The notes beneath the pieces were generated by a model that saw nothing but the letters and a program-made list of their open reading frames with translations, ran no database searches and had not been told where the DNA came from. The position numbers and the translations under genes were made by a program. A stretch of 64,000 nt of DNA from Siphonodentalium dalli (lineage: Eukaryota > Mollusca > Scaphopoda > Gadilida > Siphonodentaliidae): contig CP136069.1 of assembly GCA_032622095.1 (NCBI GenBank), positions 171,732,394 to 171,796,393 on the forward strand, written 5' to 3'. Shown one piece after another: positions 25,822 through 40,169 of the stretch; the first letter of the stretch is position 1; each line of letters opens with the position of its first letter.

Positions 25822-26124
25822 GGGGCCTCGTTTGCTCAGTCGGTGAAGGGTATACCACTCCAATCCGTGTCGCCATCCAGCGCTGGCGATGAGGGTTCAT
25901 ATCCACATATTTCCGTCATGTACTTTGTAACTCGAAATCATAAAATGGTGGAGTTGCCAGTTACTCGCCGATGGCTGGTGGTTTACCGCACATGATCGAC
26001 GAGTTTATCAGCCATTGAAATCGCTGTTAGATTAGCCGTATAAGTGTGCGGATTTCCTCCATCACTAAAACTAGCAATGTCGTGATGTTGCCTTAGTTGT
26101 TGAAAGCGACGTTAAACCCCAACC
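25822..26124 (+). mobile_element. tRNA-derived SINE
   Basis: A pol III A-box-like TTGCTCAGTCGG lies at about 25832 and a B-box-like GGTTCATATCC at about 25894, in the spacing of a tRNA-derived head. The body continues to a 3' end GACGTTAAACCCCAACCAAT. Such a tail is, as far as I recall, common in SINEs of molluscs and other marine invertebrates. It is not a functional tRNA, since the acceptor stem cannot be formed. Confidence 0.6.
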
Positions 26125-27386
26125 AATCACGTGCGAGGAACCATCTTTGGTTTCGAATAGGAGGCAGTTTGATTCTTGGCTTGGAACCGACATTTGGTGT
26201 CTCAGAACGGCATTTTGTGTCTCAGAACGGACATTTGGTACCCCAGCCATGAATATAAACAAGAGTGGTTCCGTACTCACGAAGAACCAAACACGGAACC
26301 ATAATGGTTAGGAAACTATATACGATTCTTGGTTCTTCGTGGATGGGGAACTGAATTTCGGTGGAGAGTTTTGGTTCCCCACCGAGAAACCAAATATCGT
26401 TATTCAGTCATAATTTTAACATTGTATATGCCTACAGTTTGTGGCTAAGTCAAATGTTCAAAAAAGCGGTTCATGTTTTTAATAGTTCGCACAACCCCCT
26501 ACACACTTTAGCACAGGCAGCCCATGTGAGATAGCTGGGTGAGATTTCCCTGTCTCACATAACACGTGACCTGCTATCTCACACTACCCACGTGACTACT
26601 TCACCTATATAATTAATAGCCGGATCTATTTTATGTGAGCGGTCTGGATTTGTCAACAAAACAATGGCGACAAACCAAAACAGTTTGGTGCCAACATTTC
26701 CTCTTACTACTCCTTCGAACATTTATCCAGTTCCACAAGTCATTGGAAACACACATTAAATTCGCTGGCACGGAGTTGAACAAATGCACAATAAACATAT
26801 ACACGTGTGACCATGCTCAACCGAAGAGAAGACGAATTCTTCAAATTGAATCAGACAGTGAATGAACTTTTCAAGTGTAAAATCAAAATAAAGATGACGC
26901 TTCACGCCGCAACATGCGAAAGAAATAGTTTAAATTTAGAAAACATATTATTGTTCCTATAAATCTGTTTAATTATTAAAATAATACTTCTTCAATCGTG
27001 AAAACAGAAATAGTTACCTTATCCCGTATGGTGGGGTTTATTCCCATAGCAAAACACGTTTGACCTAGTGGCAAATATTTCATATCAATGCGCCTTTATC
27101 GAAATTCTGCAGGTGCAACATTTCATTCTCGTGACGTAGTATGTTGATTTCAGGATGTCGATTTCACGACTGACAGACTCAAACTCGTTAACCCTGCTCG
27201 CCCGGGTAAAACGCTTTGTTTTTTCAGTACATACCTTTGGTATATACCGATGTCATACCAGCTGATCACGAGTATCGCATTAGAATTTATCACAGATGTA
27301 CGGTTTAATTTGTGTTGAACGGCTCTAAAACGAAAACATCATAATGAGGCTCCTGGTGTGGGAGAAAAATGATCCATCATGACCCG

Positions 27387-27505
27387 GGGTGTGGGAATGG
27401 AAAAATCTCATCCTCGGGGCCAGATATTTGGGCCGGACACTCGGCAAGCCTCGTGTCCGGCCCAAATGTCTGGTCCCTCGGGTGAGATTTTTCCATCCCA
27501 CACCC
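27387..27505. repeat. 119-bp imperfect hairpin beside a large element
   Basis: Arms of about 53 bp (GGGTGTGGGAATGGAAAAAT outward, GGGCCGGACAC inward) surround a 12-nt loop. It abuts the TA target site of the element starting at 27509. The interval 26125-27386 shows no convincing gene. Confidence 0.7.
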
Positions 27506-27508
27506 TTA

Positions 27509-30500
27509 GTCCAGGAGATATTGGTAGACCTCTGCACCCCCCCCCCCCCCACCAGGACTTAACTTCACCCCACTAATTTTCTTCCTTAAGGTCTCCTCTA
27601 ATTTTGTTCACTTGTTAACAAGAAAAAAAAGTGGCCGCAGAGACTCCAGACAAGATGGCGTCCATCATGGCGGCCATTTAAAAAAAATGCACCAGGTCTT
27701 TTTGATCGCCATTATAGTAAAGATGATAGCACATGCGGTCTTGTTTTCCGCTCGATTCTTTATGCTAATATATAATCCTTACAAACTAGGCAAAAATCCG
27801 ACACCAATATCCAATATGGCGGCCAAGATGGCCGCCGATATGTGAAAATATGCTATTTTTCTGACATGTTACCACCTTTCGTTTGTCTCTGTGGGAAAAT
27901 GTTAGAATTTTTGCGTCATGTTATACATTTGTCATATAGAGGAGTCATTGGCGAACACATGGGGACCATAATATGCATTCATTGCGGGATATTTTTGTCC
28001 GATATCACGTTTTCCCAAATGCCGGTATCATAGGCCAAAGCCGAATCTCAGTTAATAACGCGATGTTATGTTTCGAATCAATGAATGTTATTGCTATTAT
28101 AACAACACCCATGCATATATATTTGCAGGAGATACTCGAGCTAGGATTCCTCTTATACCTGAGTTGAGGAATATTTACCCAAATCCAAGATGGCGGCCAA
28201 AATGGCCACCAGAAATAAAAAATCGCCGAAAATCGCTGATTTTAACATCAGTGAGCATTATTTTCATGACAACTCCACACCTGCTTACTATTGTAAGTTG
28301 GGAACACTTAGGCGAAGAACTTTCCTTGTACCATATCCAAATAAAAGTCCCCCAAATCCAAAATGGCGCCCACAATGGCGGACAGATTTTGAAAAATCAC
28401 CGAAATTCCCTCATATTCACATCATTGGGCATTATTGTCGAGACAACTCCACCCATGCTTACAATTGAGTTGTAAATACTGAGGTGAAGTAATTACATTA
28501 CATCTCATGCAATAAATTGTTTTCCAAATCGAAGATGGCGGCCAAAATGGCGACCGAAATTTGAAAACAAGTCTACATTACTTTACATTCTTACGATGGG
28601 CGTTATTGTTTCGCGATTTCTATCCACCATTACATGTTGATATGGAATAGTGACATGAAGTATTCATTAGGGTTTGGCAATTGATACTCACAGCCAAGAT
28701 CGCTGCTATATTGGCGGCTAGAAATTGAAAAGAAATCGATATTTTCACATATTAATTTCAACTTTTTGTCATAATATCGGTATGTATGGACGAAACTGTA
28801 CATAAACCATCTACTGGTTCAACTTAAAGGTATCAAAACGCATAACATAACTCGTATCCTTCTGGAAAGATGAAACACCACAATTAATATCGCGATGTGG
28901 CATTTCGAAATCCAGTCTCCACTTAGCGCCGATAATGGCCGTAATCGTAGGTGCGCCGAATAGTTATATCAGAACAATTACATGATAACAGATTATGATA
29001 TGCCACGTCACGTCCATAATTATCTGGACCAGCTTCCATTTCTTTGTCTGATAAATCTAGGTCGCTCACACCGACAAAGTATTCACCACTTCCTGGGAGT
29101 AGGGTCCCTCTAATCATAACGTTTCAAACAATTCATTTTCCGGTGTCTAGCTTACAGAAGGTCATCTCTATGTATGTGTCTCATACCCCATGGGATAACG
29201 ATATGTACACCTGGCGAACCAGTTAGCTAGTCACTTTTCAATAGATGGTTCGTCAACTCACAAACTCAGCGAACGCATTGGCATATGTGGACAACTTCGA
29301 CAGTGTTTCGAAGTTTGCTAGCTGTCTCATTCCCTTGGACAGATGTCTATCTGCTAAGGAGAAGACCCTAGTGTACAGACTACCCACACTTCTTGACCAT
29401 TATCCGAAGCAAACTGTGTGACGCCCCGCAGTTGTCTCGTCGAATATCTCCCAGAAGAGAAGAACAATGCTCGCGGTGCTAGTTTGTGGACATGCGCCAT
29501 GATAGTGGGAATGAAATGGGCCACTGTATACACCACCCCTACACCTTGTGCATGTTTAAGATATCGAATGTCGTGCGTGTCGGTTTTATTTGGTGTGGTA
29601 AGATTGTATTTCCACATCCGTTTCGAAGCCTTTCTGATTCAACTACGTACACTTGTGTCTGGATAATAATATGCTAGCCTCCCTCAAAACAGTCGGATAG
29701 ACTAAAGGATAATGTATCTATAGCATGAATGTATGCGTGTTTTGTTATCCTCTCTCGGTGTTAGTGTCAGTATGTGGGCGGTATTATTCAAGAAAATGCC
29801 AGGAACTGTGGTGCATTTATTTCACTATGTATTTAAAGAACAATTTACAGTCTCGATGGCAATGGCTGTGGCCGTTGGGGAACGCGACCTTTATGATCAT
29901 ATAGCTTTATATATATAACTTTAGAATATAGTAGTTAATGTCTCATGCAGGAAAATGGTCGCATTGGTGATGTTACCAAGAAATCACTTGGTGTACCAAC
30001 GTTTGTTGAACTGATTGCAAGAGCTCATTAACGTAACATTCCTCTGGATGTTCTTCGCGTTGAACATTTCACACTTTTGTTGATGGCATTTGTACTTTCT
30101 TGAACCATACCACCCAGCGTGAGTATGACATATCAACCAACTATCAAATGTATCGCCTTTAGGACTACACCCCAGTCTTGGTGGGGCTTATACAGCAGTA
30201 GCCAATGGCATACTCCTGGTCCAGTTGTTTAAGAACGGCTTCCAAACGGATGGGGACATACAATCTTAGCATACAAGGAAAGCAAAGCCACACATGAGAT
30301 CCTGTCTGAATCTAAAACATAACAAAATAAGGGGCGGTGCAGTCATGGTCCAATTTCATTTCCACTATCATGACACATACCCACAAACTAGCACCGTGTG
30401 TATTGTTATCATCTGCTTGGATCTGTTCGGTGAGACGATTGCTGGACGCCAACAAGCTTGTTCTTATGATCATGTTCAAGGAGTTTGGGTATATTATGCA

Positions 30501-32479
30501 TTATGGTCTTCTACGCCTTAGCAGAAATGCATCCGTCAAATGTCGGGCTTTCAACATTCGAAGCCATATACAGAAGTTGTCCGGGTACGTCAGTGCATTA
30601 GATGAGTATGTGAATTGATGAACCATATATTGAGAAGTGGCTCTTTGGGAATATCACTAGGTGTACACGTTGTTAACCCCATTAGGTCACCAAAGCTGAC
30701 AATACGCAGATAGTTAGATAGATAGTATACGCATCGACCGAATACCTGTATAGTGTATCGCAAAAGATGACGCATATACCCCATATGTAGCATCTGAATT
30801 ATACCATAAGCTATACCACGAATGAAGCTCGCTAAGAATTCCAAGCTTTCGAAACCAACACGTGAGCTGGACACCGGCATATGTATTGTTTGAAACATTC
30901 CGATTAGTGGCACACTCCTACAAAGAAGAGTAGTGAACTGTTGTTGTGAGTGAGATAGATTAATCTGACGAAGAGACGGAAACGAGTCTAGATAATGCTG
31001 AATGTGGCAAATCAGAATAAGCTCAGGTACTGTTGTTTTGATTCTTGGAAGTCATAATATGACTATTCGGCGCACCTATATACGGTTACGGCCAGTATGA
31101 GCCCTTAGTGGAGAATGGATTTTGAAATGCCACATTGCGATTGTGGGTTTTCATCCTTCCAAAAGGCTACGACTTACATTGGAACTAATATATGGCTTAT
31201 ATTATGTACCGTTTCGTTTATACAAATCAATATTATGACAAAAAGTTGAAATTAGTATGTGATAATATCGGCTTCTTTTCAATTTCTGCCCGCCAGTTGG
31301 CCACCATATTAACTGTGAGTATCACTTGCCAAACCCTAATGAATAATTCATACATAATTAACATGTAATGGTGGGTAGAAATCGCGAAACAATAACGCCC
31401 ATCCTAAGAAAGTAAAGTAATGTAGACTTGTTTTCAAATTTCGGTCGCCATCTTGGCCGCCATCTTCGATTTGGAAAACCATTTCTTGCATGAGATGTAA
31501 GGTAATTACTTCACCTCAGTATTTCCAACTCAACTGTACGCATGGATGGAGTTGTCTCGACAATAATGCCCAATGATGTGAATATGGGGGAATTTCGGTG
31601 ATTTTTCAAAATCTGTCCGCCATTGTGGGCGCCATTTTGGATTTGGGGGACTTTTATTTGGATATGGTACAAGGAAAGTTCTTCGCCTAAGTGTTCCCAA
31701 CTTGCAATAGTAAGCAGGTGTGGAGTTGTCATGACAATAATGCTCACTGATGTTAAAATCGGCGATTTTCGGCGATTTTTTATTTCTGGTGGCCATTTTG
31801 GCCGCCATCTTGGATTTGGGTAAATATTCCTCAACTCAGGTATAAGAGGAATCCTAGCTCGAGTATATCCTGCAAATATATATGCATGGGTGTTGTTATA
31901 ATAGCAATAACATTCATTGATTCGAAACATAACATCGCGTTATTAACGAGATTCGGCTTTGACCTATGATACCGGCATTTGGGAAAACGTGATATCGGAC
32001 AAAACTATCCCGCAATGAATGCATATTATGGTCCCCATGTATTCGCCAATGACTCCTCTATATGATAAATGTATAACATGACGCAAAAATTCTAACATTT
32101 TCCCACAGATACAAACGAATAGTGGTAACATGTCAGAAAAATAGCATATTTTCACATTTCGGCGGCCATCTTGGCAGCCATATTGGATTATGGGGTCGGA
32201 TTTTCGGCTAATTTGTAAGGGTTGTATATTAGCATAACGAATCGAGCGGAAAACAAGACCGCATGTGCTATCATCTTTACTATAATGGCGATCAAAGAGA
32301 CCTGGTTCATTTTAAAAAATGGCCGCCATGATGGACGCCATCTTGTCTGGAGTCTCTGCGGCCACTTTTTGTTCTTGTTAACAAGTGAAAAAAATTAGAG
32401 GAGACCTTAAGGAAGAAAATTAGTGGGGTGAAGTTAAGTCCTGGGGGGGGGTGCAGAGGTCTACCAATATCTCCTGGAC
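27509..32479. mobile_element. Palindromic ~5-kb DNA element, copy A
   Basis: It begins GTCCAGGAGATATTGG and ends with the complement, CCAATATCTCCTGGAC. Each end is flanked by TA, a 2-bp target duplication. The outer arms (27509 to about 28970, and about 31060 to 32479) are inverted copies of roughly 1.4 kb with only scattered differences. Further inward the two halves still match in inverted orientation but are much more diverged (for example 29440-29520 against 30340-30440), so most of the element is one palindrome. The arms are full of AAGATGGCGGCC-type blocks. No intact transposase is seen. A TA target occurs with Tc1/mariner-type enzymes, but the family is not assigned. Confidence 0.8.
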
Positions 32480-32809
32480 TACCTGGGTCATGATGGATAA
32501 TATTAATCTCATTTAACTCTGCAGGTAGGAAACGCGCTCCGTACGCTGTTAGAAAAATGCCCGTCTCTTTAACGATGTCATACCGCGCAACATCGCTGCC
32601 AACCTTGGACCTTTAAACATATACTGCTGTAGCATGTTCCACGGTACAAAACCGTTTAAGTAACTGGTAGAATGTATCCAGTAACTAGATATGGCAAGAG
32701 ACTTGAGCAGAAAGTTATGGGGGGCATGTTTTTGTCCCACGTAGAAAGCCTTGGGGCAGAGCGGGACAAGCGTTACACAAGCTGGTAGAAGACATACTTA
32801 TTCTAATGC

Positions 32810-33250
32810 ATGTTTATCTGCGTCTCAGTAGCTTAACTCTTGGGACAGGTGTTACATAATTGTGTAGAACCCGGAATCGTTTTGTAATGGTTATCTGCGT
32901 CCCAGTAGTAACCCTTGGGACAGAGCGGGACAAATGTAACAGCAACTTAAGAAGTGATTTTGTTTCAAATGGTTATCTGCGTCCCAGTAGTAACCCTTGG
33001 GACAGAGCGGGACAAACGTTACAGGAATTTGTAGAATTGTTTTCATTTCTAGTGGTTATCTGCGTCCCAGTAGAAACCCTTGGGACAGCGCGGGACAAAC
33101 GTTACAGCAACTTATATATATATAAGTGATTTTATTTCACAGCTTTACCTAGGTTCCAGTAGTAACCCTTGGGACAGAGCGGGACAGGTGTTACATAAGT
33201 TTGTAGAATCTTTTTTTCATTTCTAGTGGTTATCTGCTTCCCAGTATATA
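32810..33250. repeat. Minisatellite, ~84-bp unit
   Basis: About five units contain GGTTATCTGCGTCCCAGTAG and ACCCTTGGGACAGAGCGGGA. The 89-residue frame at 32860-33129 is a product of the repeat. The rest of 32480-34390 has no gene-like frame. Confidence 0.8.
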
Positions 33251-34390
33251 CCTTTCCCATGATGAACTTCTACTGATAAGACTTATGGGTAGCTTATAGT
33301 AGTCATAAATAGTTTATCATTGGATGACTACGAGTCAGTTTGTGAGAAAATGGAGGCGTTCAAACTTATTGCCACTCACAGTGATGTGGTATATTTCGGT
33401 TTGTCGTGATTATTTTGTACATAATTGAGTTGCCAATGTTCAAAAACTAACAACACAAACTATCCCGATTCATAGAAGGTAATTAATAGAAGAAAAAATA
33501 ATTTCCTAGTGATAGAAGCTCCAGTTGACTGGGTTCCCGGGCTCATTAGTATTATATACAAAAAAACCTTCAGGGAAGAGATAGACCATTTTTAAATAGA
33601 AATTTATGAAACTTGTTAAGTACATCTACATCACAGGAAGCCGCTCGCTGCGCAGCAGGGCGAAAAGGCAGCGAGCGGCAAATACTTTTTCGTTTCTGGA
33701 CTTAGAAAACTTTGGACGCCCCGAAGCATAGTAAAACAATGCTCATAATAATAAATGACATCATGTTCACAACATGTTGACTCATGAATAAGCCCTAGTA
33801 TCGAGATTGTTGGGTGTGGATGGGTACCAGCTATAATGCTATATGCAGCGCAGTTCATAGAAAGAGAGAACACGAAGTCATGAATATGACTAATGACAGC
33901 GGTGCCTTTTAATGCGCATCGAATTAAGCCGAAATCCATTCAAGTCACCGTGCATTATAGCTGCAAAACAACTGCATGCGATAACATTCATATGTAAATC
34001 TTAACAGTTTTATAAGCAACGCATTCTAAAGCCTAACACACTAATACATAGGCGAACTTAACAGTGATATTATCGACATGCTTGATTCGCTTTTGGTAAG
34101 TATGTATACGGGTTATGACTGAGATGAAAGTTTTCAGAGAAATTTCCTGATTTCAGGGATTTCAATATCTTTTTTGTTTTAATTTTCAGGGATCTAAATA
34201 TTTGCATTTCAATAAATTTTGTCTCTGCCACTGAAAAGTTAACTATATATGAGATTTTAAACTATTTTATTGCACCATGTTGTCAGTGTTGGGTATCATT
34301 TGTTTGTGATATGGAAAAATTCAGTAAGATGGGACCGAAGGGCATTATTGCATAACTCTTGATCTAAATTTAGATTTATTATTACATATA

Positions 34391-37300
34391 GTCCAGGAGA
34401 TATTGGTAGACCTCTGCACCCCCCCCCCCCAGGACTTAACTTCACCCCACTAATTTTCTTCCTTAAGGTCTCCTCTAATTTTTTTCACTTGTTAACAAGA
34501 AAAAAAAGTGGCCGCAGAGACTCCAGACAAGATGGCGTCCATCATGGCGGCCATTTTTTTTATATGCACCAGGTCTCTTTGGTCGCCATTATAGTAAAGA
34601 TAATAGCACATGCGGTCTTGTTTTCCGCTCGATTCGTTATGCTAATATACAACCCTTACAAATTAGCCAAAAATCCGACACCAGAATCCAATATGGCGGC
34701 CAAGATGGCCGCCGAAATGCGAAAATATGCTTTTTTTTTTGACATGTTACCACATTTCGTTTGTCTGTGTGGGAAAATGTTAGAATTTTTGCGTCATGTT
34801 ATAAATTTATCATATAGAGGAGTCATAGGCGAACACATGGGGACCATAATATGCATTCATTGCGGGATATTTTTGTCCGATATCACGTTTTCCCAAATGC
34901 CGGTATCATAGGTCAAAGCCGAATCTCCGTTAATAACGCGATGTTATGTTTCGAATCAATGAATGTTATTGCTATTATAACAACACCCATGCATATATAT
35001 TTGCAGGAGATACTCGAGCTAGGATTCCTCTTATACCTGAGTTGAGGAATATTTACACAAATCCAAGATGGCTGCCAAAATGGCCACCAGAAATAAAAAA
35101 TCGCCGAAAATCGCTGATTTTAACATCAGTGAGCATTATTGTCATGACAACTCCACACCTGCTTACTATTGTAAGTTGGGAACACTTAGGCGAAGAACTT
35201 TCCTTGTACCATATCCAAATAAATGTCCCCCAAATCCAAAATGGCGCCCACAATGGCGGACAGATTTTGAAAAATCACCGAAATTCCCTCATATTCACAT
35301 CATTGGGCATTATTGTCGAGACAAATCCATCCATGCGTACAGTTGAGTTGGAAATACTGAGGTGAAGTAATTACCTTACATCTCGTGCAAGAAATGGTTT
35401 TCCAAATCAAAGATGGCGGCCAAAATGGCGACCGAAATTTGAAAACAAGTCTACATTCCTTTACTTTCTTACGGTGGGCGTTATTGTTTCGCGATTTCTA
35501 TCCACCATTACATGTTGATATGGAATAGTGAAATGAAGTATTCATTAGGGTTTGGCAATTGATACTCACAGCCTAGATCGCTGCTAAATTGGCGGCTAGA
35601 AATTTAAAAGAAATCAATATTTTCACATATTAATTTCAACTTTTTGTCATAATATCGGTATGTATGGACGAAACTGTACATAAACCATCTACTAGTTCAA
35701 CTTAAAGGTATCAAAACGCATAACATAGCTCGTATCCTTCTGGAAAGATGAAACACCACAATTAATATCGCGATGTGGCATTTCGAAATCCAGTCTCCAC
35801 TTAGCGCCGATAATGGCCGTAAGCGTAGGTGCGCCGAATAGTTATGTCAGAACTATTACCTGATAACAGATTCTGATTTGCCACGTCACGTCCATAATTA
35901 TCTGGACCAGCTTCCATTTCTTTGTCTGATAAATCTAGGTCGCTCACACCGACAAAGTATTCACCACTTCCTGGGAGTAGGGTCCGTCTAATCATAACGT
36001 TTCAAATAATTCATTTTCCGGTGTCTAGCTTACAGAAGGTCATCTCTATGTATGTGTCTCATACCCCATGGGATAACGACATGTACACCTGGCGAACCAG
36101 TTAGCTAGTCACTTCTCAATAGATGGTTCGTCAACTCACAAACTCAGCGAACGCATTGGCATATGTGGACAACTTCGACAGTGTTTCGAAGGTTGCTAGC
36201 TGTCTCATTCCCTTGGACAGATGTCTATCTGCTAAGGAGAAGACCCTAGTGTACAGACTAGCCACACTTCTTGACCATTATCCGAAGCAAACTGTGTGAC
36301 GCCCCGCAGTTGTCTCGTCGAATATCTCCCAGCAGAGAAGAACAATGCTCGCGGTGCTAGTTTGTGGACATGCGCCATGATAGTGGGAATGAAATGGGCC
36401 ACTGTATACACCACCCCTACACCTGGTGCATGTTTAAGATATCGAATGTCATGCGTGTCGGTTTTATTTGGTGTGGTAAGGTTGTATTCCACATCCGTTT
36501 CTAAGCCTTTCTGATTCAACTACGTACACTTTTGTCTGGATAATAATATGCTAGCCTCCCTCAAAACAGTCGGATGGACTAAAGGATAATGTCTTTATAG
36601 CATGAATGTATGCGTGTTTTGTTATCCTCTCTCGGGGGTTAGTGTCAGTATGTGGGCGGTATTATTCAAGAAAATGTCAGGAACTGTGGTGCATTTATTT
36701 CGCTATGTATTTAAAGAACAATTTACAGTCTCGATGGCAATGGCTGTGGCCGTTGGGGAACGCGACCTTTATGATCATATAGCTTTATATATATAACTTT
36801 AGAATATAGTAGTTAATGTCTCATGCAGGAAAATGGTCGCATTGGTGATGTTACCAAGAAATCACTTGGTGTACCAACGTTTGTTGAACTGAATGCAAGA
36901 GCTCATCAACGTAACATTTCACCCTTTCGTTGATGGCATTTGTACTTTCTTGAACCATACCACCCATCGTGAGTATGAGATATCAACCAACTATCAAAGG
37001 TGTCGCCTTTAAGACTACACCCAGTCTTGGTGGGGCTTATACAGCAGTAGCCAACGGCATACTCCTGGTCCAGTTGTTTAAGAACGGCTTCCAAACGGAT
37101 GGGAACATACAATCTTAGCATACAAGGAAAGCAAAGCCACACATGAGATCCTGTCTGAATCTAAAACATAACAAAATAAGGGGCGGTGCAGTCATGGTCC
37201 AATTTCATTTCCACTATCATGACACATACCCACAAACTAGCACCGTGTGTATTGTTATCATCTGCTTGGATCTGTGTTCGGTGAAACGATTGCTGGACGC

Positions 37301-39304
37301 CAACAAGCTTGTTCTTATGATCATGTTCAAGGAGTTTGGGTATATTATGCATTATGGTCTTCTACGCCTTAGCAGAAATGCATCCATCAAAGGTCGGGCT
37401 TTCAACATTCGAAGCCATATACAGAAGTTGTCCGGGTACGTCAGTGCATTAGATGAGTATGTGAATTGATGAACCATATATTGAGAAGTGGCTGTTTGGG
37501 AAGATCACCAGGTGTACACGTTGTTATCCCCATTAGGTCACCAAAGCTGACAATACGCAGATAGATAGGTCCTTCTGAAAGCTAGTATACGCATCGACCG
37601 AATACCTTTATAGTGTATCGCACAAGATGACGCATATACCCTATATGTAGCATCTGAATTATACCATAAGCTATACCACGAATGAAGCTCGCTAAGAATT
37701 CCAAGCTTTCGAAACCAACACGTGAGCTGGACACCGGCATATGTATTGTTTGAAACAGTCCGATTAGTGGCACACTCCTACAAAGAAGAGTAGTGAACTG
37801 TTGTTGTGAGTGAGATAGATTAATCTGACGAAGAGACGGAAACGAGTCTAGATAATGCTGAATGTGGCAATTCAGAATAAGCTCAGGTACTATTGTTTTG
37901 ATTCTTGGAAGTCATAATATGACTATTCGGCGCACCTATATACGGTTACGGCCAGTATGAGCCCTTAGTGGAGAATGGATTTTGAAATGCCACATTGCGA
38001 TTGTGGGTTTTCATCCTTCCAAAAGGCTACGACTTACATTGGAACTAATATATGGCTTATATTATGTACCGTTTCGTTTATACAAATAAAAAAGTTGAAA
38101 TTAGTATGTGATAATATCGGCTTCTTTTCAATTTCTGCCCGCCAGTTTGGCCGCCATATTGACTGTGGGTATCACTTGCCAAACCCTAATGGATAATTCA
38201 TACATATCAACATGTAATGGTGGGTAGAAATCGCGAAACAATAACGCCCATCCTAAGAAAGTAAAGGAATGTAGGCTGTTTTCAAATTTCGGTCGCCATT
38301 TTGGCCGCCATCTTTGATTTGGAAAACCATTTCTTGTACGAGATGTAAGGTAATTACTTCACCTCTGTATTTCCAACTCAACTGTACGCATGGATGGAGT
38401 TGTCTCGATAATAATGCCCAATGATGTGAATATGAGGGAATTTCGGTGATTTTTCAAAATCTGTCCGCCATTGTGGGCGCCATTTTGGATTTGGGGGACT
38501 TTTATTTGGATATGGTACAAGGAACGTTCTTCGCCTAAGTGTTCCCAACTTACAATAGTAAGCAGGTGTGGAGTTATCATGACAATAATTCTCACTGATG
38601 TTAAAATCAGCGATTTTCGGCGATTTTTTATTTCTGGTGGTCATTTTGGCCGCCATCTTGGATTTGTGTAAATATTCCTCAACTCAGGTATAAGAGGAAT
38701 CCTAGCTCGAATATATCCTGCAAATATATATGCATGGCTGTTGTTATAATAGCAATAATATTCATTGATTCGAAACATAACATCGCGTTATTAACGGAGA
38801 TTCGGCTTTGACCTATGATACCGGCATTTGGGAAAACGTGATATCGGACAAAAATATCCCGCAATGAATGCATATTATGGTCCCAATGTGTTCGCCAATG
38901 ACTCCTCTATATGATAGATGTATAACATGACGCAAAAGTTCTAACATTTTCCCACAGAGACAAACGAAATGTGGTAACATGTCAGAAAAATAGCATATTT
39001 TCACATATTGGATTCTGGTGTCGGATTTTTGGCTAATTTGTAAGGGTTGTATATTAGAATAACGAATCGAGCGGAAAACAAGACCGCATGTGCTATCATC
39101 TTTACTATAATGGCGATCAAAGAGACCTGGTGCATTAAACAAAAATGGCCGCCATGATGGACGCCATCTTGTCTGGAGTCTCTGCGGCCACTTTTTTTTC
39201 TTGTTAACAAGTGAAAAAAATTAGAGTAGACCTTAAGGAAGAAAATTAGTGGGGTGAAGTTAAGTCCTCGGGGGGGTGCAGAGGTCGACCAATATCTCCT
39301 GGAC
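34391..39304. mobile_element. Palindromic ~5-kb DNA element, copy B
   Basis: It has the same ends and the same TA flanks as copy A, in the same orientation, and nearly identical sequence throughout, including the diverged centre. It lacks about 20 bp of the right arm near 39005 (the GGCGGCCATCTTGG block present in A). The shared internal differences between left and right halves show the palindrome diverged before A and B separated. Confidence 0.82.
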
Positions 39305-40169
39305 TAATAGGGATAGTTTCAGGAAAATTAATATTGGGACCACTTACGTCTCTGGTTTTGACATATCCATTTTAGTAGGGCGGCTCCGAGACAAAATATA
39401 GGTGAATAGTCCATTTTATGGTAAAATCACCAAACTTTGTGTATGATATCCTGGAGTGATACTTTGTTGATTTGGATATCATGCCAAACTAGGGTGTGTC
39501 CAAGGTCGCCATGCTAACCTCTGATAAAAAAATTGCTAGAGGGCAATAATGACTAAACGAGTATGTTTTGACCAAGTGGACATGTTTTGAGTTATCAGGG
39601 TATAAATATGACTGTTTGCGATAAAAATAATGGCGGATAAAATGGCCGCCATTGAGATAAAAAATACATTGTTGCCCGTTTTTTTTCAATGCTTCAATTT
39701 GGATTTGTTTTTTAAACAAAAATTCACCTGCCCCTATATCATTTCTCATCCCAAATTCCCACAACAATAAATACAGTTCAATACAATTCAATATCTACAT
39801 GATCTGATCAGGAAATAAATATGTTAAAATTGTATGCATTTAATTTTCTGAAGATAATACACCTATCAGCTGGCGGGGATTGTTTAACCGGCACCGCAGT
39901 CACTGTATTTTTCCAAGAACGATAATTCAACATAATTACAATGAAGTTCCTTGTAATATCATAGCTGTCGTCACTATGCAATTGTGTTGGTAATACATTG
40001 CTTTGGTGGCTGCAATGAAGAGAGAGCAGTGCGTGAGGTTACAATAGTTTCGAGGTTAAATAACTCAATACATGTATACGTTCACAAAGTCGCGCATTTT
40101 ACCATTTCCGATTCCAGAACTTGAAATGTAATAAAGCTGTGCCCGAATATTGTGTCCGAGTTGTTACTT

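Noticed and set aside
25822-25905. Possible tRNA gene
   Set aside because: A- and B-box-like sequences exist, but there is no acceptor stem, and a long non-tRNA body follows. It fits a SINE.
26635-26891. 76-residue frame ending in a basic/acidic tail, followed by AATAAA
   Set aside because: No recognisable motif, a poor composition match to a protein, and no promoter or partner exons. A chance frame is more likely, though a small gene cannot be excluded.
27612-28475. Repeated frames (also at 31511-32155, 34489-35365, 38359-39210) that look like a protein family
   Set aside because: They occur on both strands of both arms of the palindromic elements and derive from AAGATGGCGGCC-rich repeats. 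There is no codon bias or family motif.
32860-33129. 89-residue frame with repeated CVPV...LGT
   Set aside because: A product of the 84-bp minisatellite.
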